Shown piece after piece: positions 17,278 to 25,288 of a stretch of 64,000 bases of DNA. The DNA is taken from NCBI GenBank assembly GCA_005809105.1, contig SYLI01000032.1, positions 106,323-170,322 of the forward strand, in the 5' to 3' direction. The stretch is from Verrucomicrobiales bacterium (GTDB lineage Bacteria; Verrucomicrobiota; Verrucomicrobiia; Limisphaerales; UBA1100). Under the pieces are notes generated by a model, which was not told where the DNA came from, ran no database searches, and was given only the letters and a program-made list of their open reading frames with translations. A program made the translations under genes and the position numbers. How positions within the stretch are numbered: position 1 is the first letter of the stretch; each line of letters begins with the position of its first letter.

Positions 17278-18177
17278 TCAGCGGTCCACGTCGCTGAACG
17301 CGGCGACCACCGGCCGATGGTCGGAAGCCTCCATCGCCTCGGGCGACCCCGCCACATAGGAATGCGCCGCGAGGTGTTCGCGGGCCATCCCGGCGTTGGC
17401 AAGGATGTAGTCAAATCGGCTGTAGGTGTCCTCCTTGCGGTAGTGATAAGTCCACGCGGCGCCGGAAGAGATGGCGCCGTCAATGCGCTCCAGCGGCCGT
17501 AAGTCTCTCAGATCTGAACGCCCCCGGCCAACGAGCACCTTGAGCGGCGGCGCGTCCTGGTTATCATTGAGATCGCCCACCACCAGCAGGTTTTCAGCTG
17601 CATTGGCGATGCGCCCCTGCACCAGCTCGCGCAATGCTTTCGCCTCAGCCAGGCGTATTTCGGACTGATCGGCGTGGAGCACGGGGCGTTTGGATTTGAG
17701 GTGCGCATTAAACAGCGTGAAGCGGTATCCGGGATGAACCTGCACCTCCACCTCGGCAAACCCGCGCGACACCAAGAGGCGCCGCCCATCGAGAAGGTAG
17801 GGCACCTGATCGTGGGCCCGGGCTGCCTTCAAGGGAAACCGGCTCAGCACGGCAAGGTGGATGTCCGGGTCGGCGCCCTTCACCCATATCCAATGCGGAT
17901 AGTCCAATCCGGATGCGTTGAGGTCGGCACGCAGCCCCTGGAGCAGATTGGTGGTGCCCATCTCTTGAAGGGCCAGCACATCGGGCCGCACGCGCGCGAT
18001 CATCGCACTCACCCTGCCCCGCGCGGCTGCGGATTTGGCGGGACGTCCCTCCACGCCTTTGCCGACGTAATTATGGAGATTGTAGGTGGCCACCACAAAT
18101 TCGCCGGCGAGGGCCGCACCGGGCAACACCAGCACCGCCGCGAACCCGACCGGCCGCCAAAGGAGGTTTCGCATCAT
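17278..18177 (-). CDS. Exported endonuclease/exonuclease/phosphatase (EEP) family protein
   Basis: A 299-aa member of the DNase I / sphingomyelinase-like EEP fold. A signal peptide is followed by ATYNLHNYVG (catalytic Asn), VLALQEMG (metal-ligand Glu), LFNAHLKSKRP, VVGDLNDNQD (Asp/Asn pair) and the C-terminal SDHRPVVAAF (catalytic His), so the active site looks complete. It probably hydrolyses phosphodiester bonds outside the cytoplasm; DNA, RNA or phospholipid cannot be distinguished. Start: two adjacent ATGs (18177, 18174); an open extension to 18270 lacks similarity and would cross the folE2 promoter region. Its stop lies 2 bp from that of lptD, tail to tail. Confidence 0.85.
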   Translation of the reverse strand: MMRNLLWRPVGFAAVLVLPGAALAGEFVVATYNLHNYVGKGVEGRPAKSAAARGRVSAMIARVRPDVLALQEMGTTNLLQGLRADLNASGLDYPHWIWVKGADPDIHLAVLSRFPLKAARAHDQVPYLLDGRRLLVSRGFAEVEVQVHPGYRFTLFNAHLKSKRPVLHADQSEIRLAEAKALRELVQGRIANAAENLLVVGDLNDNQDAPPLKVLVGRGRSDLRDLRPLERIDGAISSGAAWTYHYRKEDTYSRFDYILANAGMAREHLAAHSYVAGSPEAMEASDHRPVVAAFSDVDR

Positions 18178-18228
18178 GGTGCCAGTCAAAGCCCCCTGTG
18201 AGCGCTTGTAAAGCGGGTTGATTTCGAC

Positions 18229-18259
18229 TTGGCCGCGCAACCCTTCTCTGACATATACT
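18229..18259 (+). promoter_or_regulatory. Candidate promoter for folE2
   Basis: A good -10 box TATACT (18254-18259) with a weaker TTGGCC at 18229-18234 (19-bp spacer). The ATG of folE2 is at 18274, so a start site 6-8 bp below the -10 gives a leader under 10 nt. No Shine-Dalgarno is visible, which suggests a nearly leaderless mRNA. Confidence 0.4.
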
Positions 18260-18273
18260 CTCGCCCCCACGAC

Positions 18274-19065
18274 ATGGCACGCAAACGGCTCCAGCCCCTA
18301 GAGGACAAGCAGAACGAACGCGACCACCGCAATCTGCGAATCGACAAGGTGGGCGTGCGCGGTCTTCGCTTTCCCATCCGGGTGCGCGACAAGGCGCGAG
18401 AGTTTCAGGACACCGTCGCCACACTGGGGATGTACGTGGACCTGCCCAAGGAATTCAAGGGCACCCACATGAGCCGGTTCCTGGAGGTGTTGCACGAACA
18501 CGGCAACGCGGTGCATGTGGAGAACATCCCCCAAATCCTGCATTCCATGCAGCGCCGGCTCGCCGCCCACACGGCGCATCTGGAAATTGAGTTCCCGTTC
18601 TTCCTGGCCAAGAAGGCGCCCGCGTCGCGCAAGGTGGGACTCATGGACTACGAGGCGCGCTTTGACGCGGCGGCCCACGGATCGGAATTGGATTTTCTGC
18701 TGGAGGTGCGCGTGGGGGTCACCACCCTCTGCCCGTGCTCCAAAGCCATCAGCCGTCGGGGCGCGCACAATCAGCGCGGACTGGTCACCGTTCAGCTTCG
18801 CTTCCGCGAAACCGTCTGGATCGAGGAGGTCATCGCCATGGTGGAAGCTTCCGCCAGCAGCGAGCTCTATTCGCTGCTCAAGCGCAATGATGAGAAGACC
18901 GTGACCGAGCGGGCGTACGGCAACCCGGTCTTTGTTGAGGACTTGGTACGCGAGGTGGCCCTGCGCCTCAACGCTCATCCGCAGGTGACGTGGTACAAGG
19001 TGGAGGCTGAGAATTTTGAAAGCATCCACAACCACAACGCCTACGCCTGTATTGAGAAGGGCTAA
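18274..19065 (+). CDS. folE2: GTP cyclohydrolase FolE2 (type IB)
   Basis: Converts GTP to 7,8-dihydroneopterin triphosphate, the first step of folate (and queuosine) synthesis. 263 aa, the usual length. It begins LEDKQNERDHRNLRIDKVGV, the conserved N-terminus, and has the active-site Cys in TTLCPCSKAIS (about residues 164-168). The IEFPFFLAKKAP and NHNAYACIEKG segments are also family-typical. FolE2 replaces the zinc-dependent FolE in many bacteria and keeps activity with other metals. The start at 18274 (MARKRLQPLED) is preferred over an upstream one inside the -10 box. The ZIP/Fur pair 1.4 kb downstream is suggestive, as folE2 is often Zur-linked, but no Zur box was identified. Confidence 0.93.
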   Translation: MARKRLQPLEDKQNERDHRNLRIDKVGVRGLRFPIRVRDKAREFQDTVATLGMYVDLPKEFKGTHMSRFLEVLHEHGNAVHVENIPQILHSMQRRLAAHTAHLEIEFPFFLAKKAPASRKVGLMDYEARFDAAAHGSELDFLLEVRVGVTTLCPCSKAISRRGAHNQRGLVTVQLRFRETVWIEEVIAMVEASASSELYSLLKRNDEKTVTERAYGNPVFVEDLVREVALRLNAHPQVTWYKVEAENFESIHNHNAYACIEKG

Positions 19066-19252
19066 CACGCCTGCCTCCGGTGCCGGCCAAGTGGTGCCAA
19101 AGGGGAATGAGGAGGGGCCAACCGCGGGCAATCTTTTTTGTGGCGTTCCACTTTTCTTCTGCTAGATTCCCACACCTTTCGCCCGGCGAAAGCCCGATGC
19201 CCACGAGCTGGTGTTCGTGGCCAACGCACGAAAGACCAGCAAGCGCAACCCA

Positions 19253-19912
19253 ATGGCCGCTTCCAAAAACAACAAGCCCACGGGAAAGGGCAAGCCCGAT
19301 CCCAAGTCGAAGCCGGCGGCGAAGCCCAAGGCGACTTCGCGCCCGCCGGCCCGTGCCACGGCGGCATCGATCTTGGGATACCAGCCCGCCGGACGAAATA
19401 ATTCCGCCAAGCCGGTGGCGTGGCGTTCGCAGCAGGGACACATCAAGGCGGAGTGGCGAAAGTACTACGAGGTGCTCTTGGGGCTGCGCGAGCGCCTGCT
19501 GCACCAGATGAGCGATCTCACCAAGGAATCGGCCGAGGAGATGTCCAGCTACAGCATGCACATGGCCGATTCGGGCACGGACAACTTTGACCGCGACTTT
19601 GCGTTGAGCCTGCTTTCCTCGGATCAAGACGCCGTCTACGAGATTGAGGAGGCGTTAAAGCGCATCGAGCGCAACACCTACGGCACCTGCGAACTCACCG
19701 GCAAACCCATCCCCAAGGCCCGTCTGGAGGCCATCCCCTGGACCCGCTTCACCGTCGAGTCGCAGGCGCGCTTGGAGCGCGATGGCGCGCTGCGTCAAAG
19801 ACGACTCGGGGCGCTGGGCACTATTGATGGCGTTTCCGGCTCCGGTGATTCTGACGAATCCGAGGGCGGAGACGAGGCGCCGGAGAAGCCCAACACCACT
19901 GAAAAGGAATAA
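19253..19912 (+). CDS. DksA/TraR-family protein with degenerate zinc finger
   Basis: 219 aa. The N-terminal about 75 residues are Lys/Pro/Ala-rich and disordered-looking. A coiled-coil region follows (about 80-140: [20 protein letters not shown]), with [20 protein letters not shown], the DksA tip-like acidic segment. The C-terminal finger reads [20 protein letters not shown], then TRFTVESQ. Canonical DksA has four Cys here; this protein has one, so it cannot form the usual C4 zinc site. The fold may be kept without metal. DksA-like proteins bind the RNA polymerase secondary channel and tune transcription. The gene is followed after 2 bp by rpmG and then rpsR, which suggests coupling of a transcription regulator to ribosome protein synthesis. 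An acidic tail ends the protein. Confidence 0.85.
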   Translation: MAASKNNKPTGKGKPDPKSKPAAKPKATSRPPARATAASILGYQPAGRNNSAKPVAWRSQQGHIKAEWRKYYEVLLGLRERLLHQMSDLTKESAEEMSSYSMHMADSGTDNFDRDFALSLLSSDQDAVYEIEEALKRIERNTYGTCELTGKPIPKARLEAIPWTRFTVESQARLERDGALRQRRLGALGTIDGVSGSGDSDESEGGDEAPEKPNTTEKE

Positions 19913-19914
19913 TC

Positions 19915-20082
19915 ATGGCACGCGAAATTGTCACGCTGGAGTGCACCGAGGCGCGCAAACTGGGTAAGCCGCCCTCGCGCTACATGACGACACGCAACAA
20001 GAAGCTCCAGACCGAGCGCGTCGAGAAGAAGAAGTTTAATCCGCACCTGCGGCGCCACACCGTGCACCGCGAAATCAAGTAA
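19915..20082 (+). CDS. rpmG: 50S ribosomal protein L33
   Basis: A 55-aa basic protein of the large ribosomal subunit, near the E site. [20 protein letters not shown] is followed by [20 protein letters not shown] and the C-terminal [15 protein letters not shown], the L33 pattern (YxTxRNKK and KKFNPxLRxHxxxxE). It keeps a single Cys rather than the two CxxC pairs of zinc-binding L33, so this is a C-minus form. It sits 2 bp after the DksA-like gene and 2 bp before rpsR, in one operon. Confidence 0.95.
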   Translation: MAREIVTLECTEARKLGKPPSRYMTTRNKKLQTERVEKKKFNPHLRRHTVHREIK

Positions 20083-20084
20083 CC

Positions 20085-20342
20085 ATGGCACGCAAGACCA
20101 ACACCGAACGCACGCCCCGCAGCCGCCGCCAGGGGGATTCCACCCGTCGAACCCCGCGGCCCAAGCCGAAGATTGATTTCACGGTGGACACGCTTGATCC
20201 CAAGAACGTCAACCTGCTCAAGCAGTTCGTGACCGATGCAGGCCGCATCCTGCCGCGCAAATACACGGGCCTGCCGGCGCACTACCAGCGCCAGCTCACC
20301 CGCTCCATCAAGCGCGCGCGCCAGATGCTGCTCATGAAGTAA
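20085..20342 (+). CDS. rpsR: 30S ribosomal protein S18
   Basis: An 85-aa small-subunit protein that binds with S6 on the platform. Conserved features are [19 protein letters not shown] and [20 protein letters not shown], followed by [11 protein letters not shown]. The N-terminus is a basic, Arg-rich extension. It is the last gene of the DksA-like-rpmG-rpsR group and is followed within 6 bp by a terminator. Confidence 0.97.
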   Translation: MARKTNTERTPRSRRQGDSTRRTPRPKPKIDFTVDTLDPKNVNLLKQFVTDAGRILPRKYTGLPAHYQRQLTRSIKRARQMLLMK

Positions 20343-20347
20343 TCAGG

Positions 20348-20380
20348 AGCCCGGCTTTCCAGAAACAGCCGGACTTTTTT
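20348..20380 (+). terminator. Rho-independent terminator after rpsR
   Basis: The hairpin CCGGCT (20351-20356) / AGCCGG (20367-20372), extended by AG/CT around one mismatch, is followed by ACTTTTTT. It ends the DksA-like-L33-S18 operon. Confidence 0.85.
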
Positions 20381-20423
20381 GCGCCCACCACCTGCAAATC
20401 GTTTGCATTTTTTCCATGGTGAA

Positions 20424-21155
20424 ATGACGGTCTATCTCGTTCTGGTCGCCTCGGTGCTGGCGGGTGTAGTCACCGTGCTGGGATTCAAGCTCGCAGCCCC
20501 TCGACGGGTGCGGCTCATCACCGCCTTTACCGGCTCATATCTGATGGCGCTGGTTTGCCTGCACTTCCTGCCGCAGACCTTCGGCGCGCATTCGCACATG
20601 GCGCACAGTGAAAATTCCAGCCTGGTGATGGGTTCGCTCATCCTGCTGGGTTTCTTTCTCCAAGTGGTGCTGGACAACTTCACGTTGGGGTTGGAGCACG
20701 GTCACGCTCACTGCACGCAGGGGCACCCCCCGACGGCGATGCTGGTCGGCCTGTGCATCCACAGTTTCATCGAGGCCATCCCGCTGGGACACGGCGATCT
20801 GGATCGCACCAACGCGCTGCTCTTAAGCGGCATCGCGATTCACAATTATCCCATCAGCATCGTGCTGCTCACCATGCTGCTGCAAAGTGGCACGCCCCGG
20901 CCCCGCGCGCTGGGATTAATGGCGCTCTTCACCGCCACCGCCCCACTGGGCGCGCTGGCCGGCCGCGTGCCGGAATTGGCCCAGTACAGTGCGTACCTCA
21001 TGGCGGTGGTGATCGGCATCTTCATGCATGTCTCGACCACCATCCTCTTCGAAACCGGCGAGGATCATCATTACAACCGGCAGAAGGGCATCGTCATCGC
21101 CTTGGGTGCCGCTGCGGCGGCCGCCAGCGTGCTGCTGCCCGGGCACGTCCATTGA
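20424..21155 (+). CDS. ZIP-family metal transporter
   Basis: A 243-aa inner-membrane protein with about seven to eight hydrophobic segments. ZIP signatures are GLCIHSFIEAIPLG in the central helix (metal-binding His and Glu) and IAIHNYPISIVL in the next. A His-rich loop (EHGHAHCTQGH, about residues 92-102) between helices 3 and 4 is typical of ZIP metal-sensing loops, and another His cluster lies near EDHHYN. ZIPs import zinc, iron or manganese. The Fur-family gene starts 2 bp after the stop, so zinc and Zur-type control are likely. The start at 20424 (MTVYLVLVASV) is preferred over an extension into the terminator. Confidence 0.87.
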   Translation: MTVYLVLVASVLAGVVTVLGFKLAAPRRVRLITAFTGSYLMALVCLHFLPQTFGAHSHMAHSENSSLVMGSLILLGFFLQVVLDNFTLGLEHGHAHCTQGHPPTAMLVGLCIHSFIEAIPLGHGDLDRTNALLLSGIAIHNYPISIVLLTMLLQSGTPRPRALGLMALFTATAPLGALAGRVPELAQYSAYLMAVVIGIFMHVSTTILFETGEDHHYNRQKGIVIALGAAAAAASVLLPGHVH

Positions 21156-21157
21156 CC

Positions 21158-21613
21158 ATGGATCCTCATGGCGCGCATCCCTCGTCGAAGCCGCTGCTGG
21201 AGACGCTGACAGCGCGCCTGCGCAACATGGCGCATCGCCTCACAACGCCGCGCCGCGACATCCTTGACGCGCTGCGTCGTGGCGCGCACCCCATGTCGCA
21301 CCGGCAAATCCACAGCGCGCTGCGCGGGAGCTGCGACCTTGCCACGGTGTACCGCTCGGTGCATCTGCTCGAATCGGCGGGCCTTGTCCAGCGGTTTGAC
21401 CTGGGCGATGGCGTGCGGCGCTATGAGCTTTTGGGAGAAGACGGCCATGGCCATCACCACCATCTGGTTTGCCGCCGGTGCGACCGGGTGGTGGAGCTTC
21501 TGGAATGCTTCGCGCCGGAGCTCGAACAGCGCGTCGCCAGCCAAAGCGGGTATTCAGGCGTCACCCACCGGCTGGAGTTTTTTGGAACCTGCCCCGCGTG
21601 TCAGTCGGCCTGA
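21158..21613 (+). CDS. Fur-family metalloregulator (probably Zur)
   Basis: A 151-aa repressor. The N-terminal winged helix reads HRLTTPRRDILDALRRGAHP, then DLATVYRSVHLLESAGLVQRF, the Fur recognition-helix region. The C-terminal dimerisation domain has the sensing cluster HGHHHHLVCRRC and the structural CxxC pair at CRRC and CPAC. Fur homologues repress uptake genes when metal-loaded. Its place 2 bp behind a ZIP gene argues for a zinc or related metal sensor that also controls its own transporter. No operator was identified. Fur (iron) or Mur cannot be excluded from the sequence alone. Confidence 0.88.
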   Translation: MDPHGAHPSSKPLLETLTARLRNMAHRLTTPRRDILDALRRGAHPMSHRQIHSALRGSCDLATVYRSVHLLESAGLVQRFDLGDGVRRYELLGEDGHGHHHHLVCRRCDRVVELLECFAPELEQRVASQSGYSGVTHRLEFFGTCPACQSA

Positions 21614-21631
21614 CCGCCTTTTCTTCCCCCG

Positions 21632-22387
21632 TCATCCTGCGGCCACGGCGGCTTCCTGCAATTGAATCAACCGGGTGATTCCCGCGCGCCCCACGGCGAG
21701 CATCCCGGCCAACTGCGCTTCGGTGAAGGTCGCCTCCTCGCCCGCGCCCTGCAATTCGATGAACTCGCCCGAGGCCGTCATCACGAGGTTCATGTCCACC
21801 GTCGCGGCGACGTCCTCGCCATAGCAGAGGTCCAACAAGGCCTGCCCTCCCACGACACCCACGCTCACGGCGGCAACGGCGTTGGAGAAAAAGTCTCCCT
21901 TGATGAGGTGCTTGGCCTGAAGGGCGCGGGCGGCCAGCCGGAGGGCCACGTACGCGCCGGTGATGGCGGCCGTGCGGGTGCCGCCCTCGGCCTGCAGCAC
22001 GTCGCAGTCAATCCACACGGTGCGCGGGCCCAGCTTTTCCAGATCGACCGCCGCGCGCATGGCCCGCCCGATGAGCCGCTGGATTTCAGAAGAACGCCCG
22101 TCGAGCTTGCCGCGGTCGATGTCGCGGCGTTTGCGATCCAGCGTGGAATAGGGAAGCATGGAGTACTCCGCGCTCAGCCAGCCGCCGGTCACGCCCTGAT
22201 CCTTCATCCATCGCGGCACGGTCTCCTCGACGGTGGCCGCGCAGATGACGCGCGTCTTGCCCCACTCGATGAGCGTGGAACCGGCGGCGTGGGGAGCGAT
22301 GTGGTTTTGAAAACGCACGGACCGGAGCTGGTCGGGGGTGCGCCCATCGGGGCGAAGCGCGGGAGTCGTAGTGCTAGTGCTGGCCAT
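21632..22387 (-). CDS. rph: Ribonuclease PH
   Basis: A phosphorolytic 3'-5' exoribonuclease that trims tRNA 3' ends. 251 aa, starting with LRPDGRTPDQLRSVRF (the RPDGR signature), then GWLSAEYSMLP, RKRRDIDRGKLDGRSSEIQR and WIDCDVLQAEGGTRTAAITG, all family hallmarks. The C-terminal GGQALLDLCYGEDVAATVDMN and EFIELQGAGEEATFT segments are complete. The start at 22387 (MASTSTTTPALRPDGR) is preferred to a 23-codon extension lacking similarity. It is convergent with the Fur gene and divergent from the CPBP protease gene, 96 bp away. Confidence 0.95.
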   Translation of the reverse strand: MASTSTTTPALRPDGRTPDQLRSVRFQNHIAPHAAGSTLIEWGKTRVICAATVEETVPRWMKDQGVTGGWLSAEYSMLPYSTLDRKRRDIDRGKLDGRSSEIQRLIGRAMRAAVDLEKLGPRTVWIDCDVLQAEGGTRTAAITGAYVALRLAARALQAKHLIKGDFFSNAVAAVSVGVVGGQALLDLCYGEDVAATVDMNLVMTASGEFIELQGAGEEATFTEAQLAGMLAVGRAGITRLIQLQEAAVAAG

Positions 22388-22483
22388 TTCCAGGGAGAGT
22401 GTAGTGAGGCTCCCAAGCCCACTGCAACGGTGAATGCGCCGTTTTTTCATCGTCACTCCCCCCGCCCTTCACTACGTTGGCCC

Positions 22484-23272
22484 GTGTCGGTGGATCCGCC
22501 GGAAATCCCAACGCCCCCCGCCGCTCCCAGGGCGCAGGCCGCCGGGCTGTCGGCCAAGCCGTGGACTTTCACCGAGGCGGCGATCCTTTTCTGCCCCTTT
22601 GCATTGCCCATGATGGCGGCGGCCTTCCTGCCCGCGGCTCCCGGCGCACCGCCCCGCCTCACGCACGCGCTGGTGGACCTGGTTCTCTACACGGCTTACG
22701 CCGCCGTGGCGCTGGGGATCGTCATGAACCGCCACGGTCTGACGCTCAACCAGACCATCGGCCTTGGCGAAGGACGCGCGCTGCGTGTCATCCCCCTTTC
22801 CATCGCCACGGGTGTCCTCTTCGTGCCCGTGGCGTTTGGATTAAATCTGGCCGCCCAGTTTCTGTTGGAACAGATGGCCCTTGCGCCAGAGCGTCAGGAC
22901 TTGGTGAAGCAGTTTGAGCACGCGGCGGGCAGCGCCGATCATCAGGTGGTGCTGAGCTTGGGGCTGCTCGCCATCGTGCGCGCCCCCCTCGTGGAGGAAG
23001 TGCTCTTCCGCGGACTGCTCTATCCGGCGGCCAAGAACCACATTGGGTCCAGGGCGGCCATGTGGCTCACCTCGCTGCTTTTTGCCGCAAGCCACGGCAG
23101 CCTGCTGGCCGCCGTCCCGCTGGCGGTCTTCTCGGTCATGCTCACCTGGCAGTACGAACGAACCGGCAATCTGCTAAGCCCCATCTGCACCCATGCGGTG
23201 TTTAACCTCGTCAATGTCCTCATCATGCTCAAGGTTCTTCCCTTGGAGGACTGGCTGCCACACGCCTCGTGA
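22484..23272 (+). CDS. CPBP/CAAX-type intramembrane metalloprotease
   Basis: 262 aa with a cytoplasmic Pro/Ala-rich N-terminus and about six to seven transmembrane segments. The catalytic signature VEEVLFRGLLYP (EExxxR) and downstream SHGSLLAAVP and CTHAVFNLVNV (His and HxxxN) match the CPBP (Abi) family, where the Glu pair and His residues form a zinc-type active site in the membrane. Bacterial members process prenylated peptides or exported substrates; the substrate here is unknown. The start is GTG at 22484, with another GTG two codons later. The TGA stop overlaps the thiL GTG start (GTGA), so the two are coupled, although no functional link is obvious. Confidence 0.87.
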   Translation: MSVDPPEIPTPPAAPRAQAAGLSAKPWTFTEAAILFCPFALPMMAAAFLPAAPGAPPRLTHALVDLVLYTAYAAVALGIVMNRHGLTLNQTIGLGEGRALRVIPLSIATGVLFVPVAFGLNLAAQFLLEQMALAPERQDLVKQFEHAAGSADHQVVLSLGLLAIVRAPLVEEVLFRGLLYPAAKNHIGSRAAMWLTSLLFAASHGSLLAAVPLAVFSVMLTWQYERTGNLLSPICTHAVFNLVNVLIMLKVLPLEDWLPHAS

Positions 23273-24201
23273 AGGAGACCGAACTCATCGAACGGCTGAC
23301 CCGCGGGCTGCCGACTGCCGACGCCGTGCGCGTAGGCCCCGGCGACGACTGCGCCGTGCTGGACATGGGCCTTCCCGGGCAGTGGATCCTTTTCAAGACC
23401 GATGCCGTGGTGGAGGGCATCCACTTCGCGGCGGACGCCCCGCCGGAAAACATCGGCCGCAAGGCGCTGGCGCGCGCGCTTTCCGACATTGCCGCCATGG
23501 CCGGCACACCGGCCCATGCGCTCGTCACTCTGGGTCTGGCGGACACGCACGCGCCCGAGCGCATCGAAGGCATCTACCGTGGGATGGCCGACCTAGCCCG
23601 TCAGCACGGTGTGGCCATCGTTGGCGGGGAGACCACGACCAATCCTGTCCTGATGATCTCGGTGGCTCTATTGGGCACGGTCCAGCCATCCCGATGCGTG
23701 CGGCGAAAGGGCAGCCAGGCCGGTGACGCCCTGTTTGTCAGTGGAAGTCTGGGCGGCTCGCTTCAAGGCCGGCACCTCGACTTCGAGCCGCGACTGCCTC
23801 AGGCGCGCTGGTTGGCAGAGCATTTTCTTCCCCACGCGATGATTGATTTAAGCGACGGCCTGGCCAGCGACCTGCGCCACCTGCTGGCCGGGTCGGCCTG
23901 CGGCGCCGAATTGCTGACGAGCGCCATCCCCATCAGCGCGGCCGCGCGCAAGGGGACGGCGAAGACCCCGGGCAAGTCGCCGTTGCTCTCGGCGCTGACG
24001 GATGGCGAGGACTATGAACTGCTCTTTAGCGTGGCGCCGGGCCATGCGGTGCCGCTGCTCGACGCGTGGAAAGGGGCGTTCCCCGACCTGCGTCTGAGCT
24101 GCATCGGCAGGATCACCCACACGCCCGGCATCATCCTGCGCGATGCCGATGGTTCGCGCCCCCTCACTGCCCATGGCTACGTGCATTTCCAGAAGCCCTG
24201 A
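23269..24201 (+). CDS. thiL: Thiamine-monophosphate kinase
   Basis: Phosphorylates thiamine monophosphate to the cofactor thiamine diphosphate. 310 aa. Key motifs: VGPGDDCAVL (metal and ATP site), KTDAVVEGIHF, ALSDIAAMAGTPAHALVTLGL and DLSDGLASDLRHL; the C-terminal SALTDGEDYELLF is also canonical. The GTG start overlaps the protease stop by 4 nt. The 3' end overlaps the tsaE start by 29 bp. The first gene of a tight thiL-tsaE-tsaB block, an arrangement seen in various bacteria. Confidence 0.95.
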   Translation: MKETELIERLTRGLPTADAVRVGPGDDCAVLDMGLPGQWILFKTDAVVEGIHFAADAPPENIGRKALARALSDIAAMAGTPAHALVTLGLADTHAPERIEGIYRGMADLARQHGVAIVGGETTTNPVLMISVALLGTVQPSRCVRRKGSQAGDALFVSGSLGGSLQGRHLDFEPRLPQARWLAEHFLPHAMIDLSDGLASDLRHLLAGSACGAELLTSAIPISAAARKGTAKTPGKSPLLSALTDGEDYELLFSVAPGHAVPLLDAWKGAFPDLRLSCIGRITHTPGIILRDADGSRPLTAHGYVHFQKP

Positions 24202-24598
24202 GGAAACCCTCCGGCTGGGCGAGGCGTGGGCGCGCGAGGCCGCTCCGGGCTGGGTGTTCGCGCTCGATGGCGAACTGGGCACGGGCAAGACCCTGCTGGC
24301 GCAGGGACTGGCTCGCGGACTGGGTGTGACCGAGCAGGTCACTTCTCCCACGTTCACGCTTGTGCATGAGCACACCGGCGGCCGCCTGCCGCTTTGCCAT
24401 CTGGATTTCTACCGGCTGGACGATGACGCACAGATTCTGGCCGCTGGCCTTGAGCCCTATCTCACCCCACAGGGCGTGACCATTGTTGAGTGGATGGATC
24501 GGTGGCGGGGCCCCCGCCCGGCGCGCGGCCGGCACGCGCGACTCATCGACTTGGGCACCACCGAGCGCCGAATTGAGTATGAAGATTTTGGCGCTTGA
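24173..24598 (+). CDS. tsaE: tRNA t6A biosynthesis ATPase TsaE
   Basis: A 141-aa P-loop ATPase that works with TsaB and TsaD to make N6-threonylcarbamoyladenosine at position 37 of ANN-reading tRNAs. Walker A is GELGTGKTLLAQGLARGLG, then VTSPTFTLVHEHTG, CHLDFYRLDD and VTIVEWMDRW, all family signatures. The start at 24173 gives MATCISRSPEETLRLGEA, a typical TsaE N-terminus, and overlaps thiL by 29 bp. The 3' end overlaps tsaB by 20 bp. TsaB follows at once; TsaC and TsaD lie elsewhere. Confidence 0.94.
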   Translation: MATCISRSPEETLRLGEAWAREAAPGWVFALDGELGTGKTLLAQGLARGLGVTEQVTSPTFTLVHEHTGGRLPLCHLDFYRLDDDAQILAAGLEPYLTPQGVTIVEWMDRWRGPRPARGRHARLIDLGTTERRIEYEDFGA

Positions 24599-25226
24599 AA
24601 ACTCCAGTGGGCGCCGCAGCGTCGCCGCTTGTGACGCCAGTGGGCTGCGCGCCCAATCTGGAGCCAATGGCGAGGATGCTCCATTGACGCTGCCGCAACG
24701 GGTGGATCAAACACTTGAGGCTGCCGGCTGGATTCCCTCGCAAGTGCAGGCCATCGCGGTCAGTCTGGGCCCAGGCTCCTACGCCGGCATTCGTACCGCC
24801 ATCGCCTTTGCGCAAGGGTGGCAACTGGTTCATGCCGTCCGTCTCGTGGGTGTGCCCAGCGCCGACGCCCTCGCTGCCGCCGCGCAGGCCGCGGGCCGTC
24901 GGGGCGCCCATCATGTACTGATTGATGCCCAGCGCGGTGAGTTCTATCGGGCGGAATATGAACTCGGTGAAGAGACTGCGGTGTGCCTCTCGTCCCTGAA
25001 GATTGTGTCGTCTGCCGAGGCTCTCGCGGGATTGGCGGTTGCACGCGGGCTCTCGCCCGATGCGCCAGCACTGGGCAGCGCGTGCGAAGAGGCGTTCCCT
25101 ACCGCCGCGACCATCGCGCAGCTTGCCGCCCGCCATCTCGCCCAGCCGGCAGCTACCGACGCTCTTGCCGACACGCCGCTTGAGCCGGTTTATCTGCGGC
25201 CGGTCCAGTTTGCAAAAACTCCCTAG
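24579..25226 (+). CDS. tsaB: tRNA t6A biosynthesis protein TsaB
   Basis: A 215-aa ASKHA-fold protein, partner of TsaD in t6A synthesis. It starts MKILALENSSGRRSVA (ALETSS-like nucleotide-binding strand), followed by SLGPGSYAGIRTAIAFAQGW, the TsaB hallmark, and VLIDAQRGEFYRAEY (DAR-like). The start overlaps the tsaE stop by 20 bp, so the genes are translationally coupled. The end YLRPVQFAK is typical of the family. An alanine racemase gene follows 62 bp later on the same strand. Confidence 0.94.
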   Translation: MKILALENSSGRRSVAACDASGLRAQSGANGEDAPLTLPQRVDQTLEAAGWIPSQVQAIAVSLGPGSYAGIRTAIAFAQGWQLVHAVRLVGVPSADALAAAAQAAGRRGAHHVLIDAQRGEFYRAEYELGEETAVCLSSLKIVSSAEALAGLAVARGLSPDAPALGSACEEAFPTAATIAQLAARHLAQPAATDALADTPLEPVYLRPVQFAKTP

Positions 25227-25288
25227 GACGCGCGCGGTGTGAATGACCCGCGCTTGCCAAACGGCGCGGCCGCTCGCCTCAATGACCT

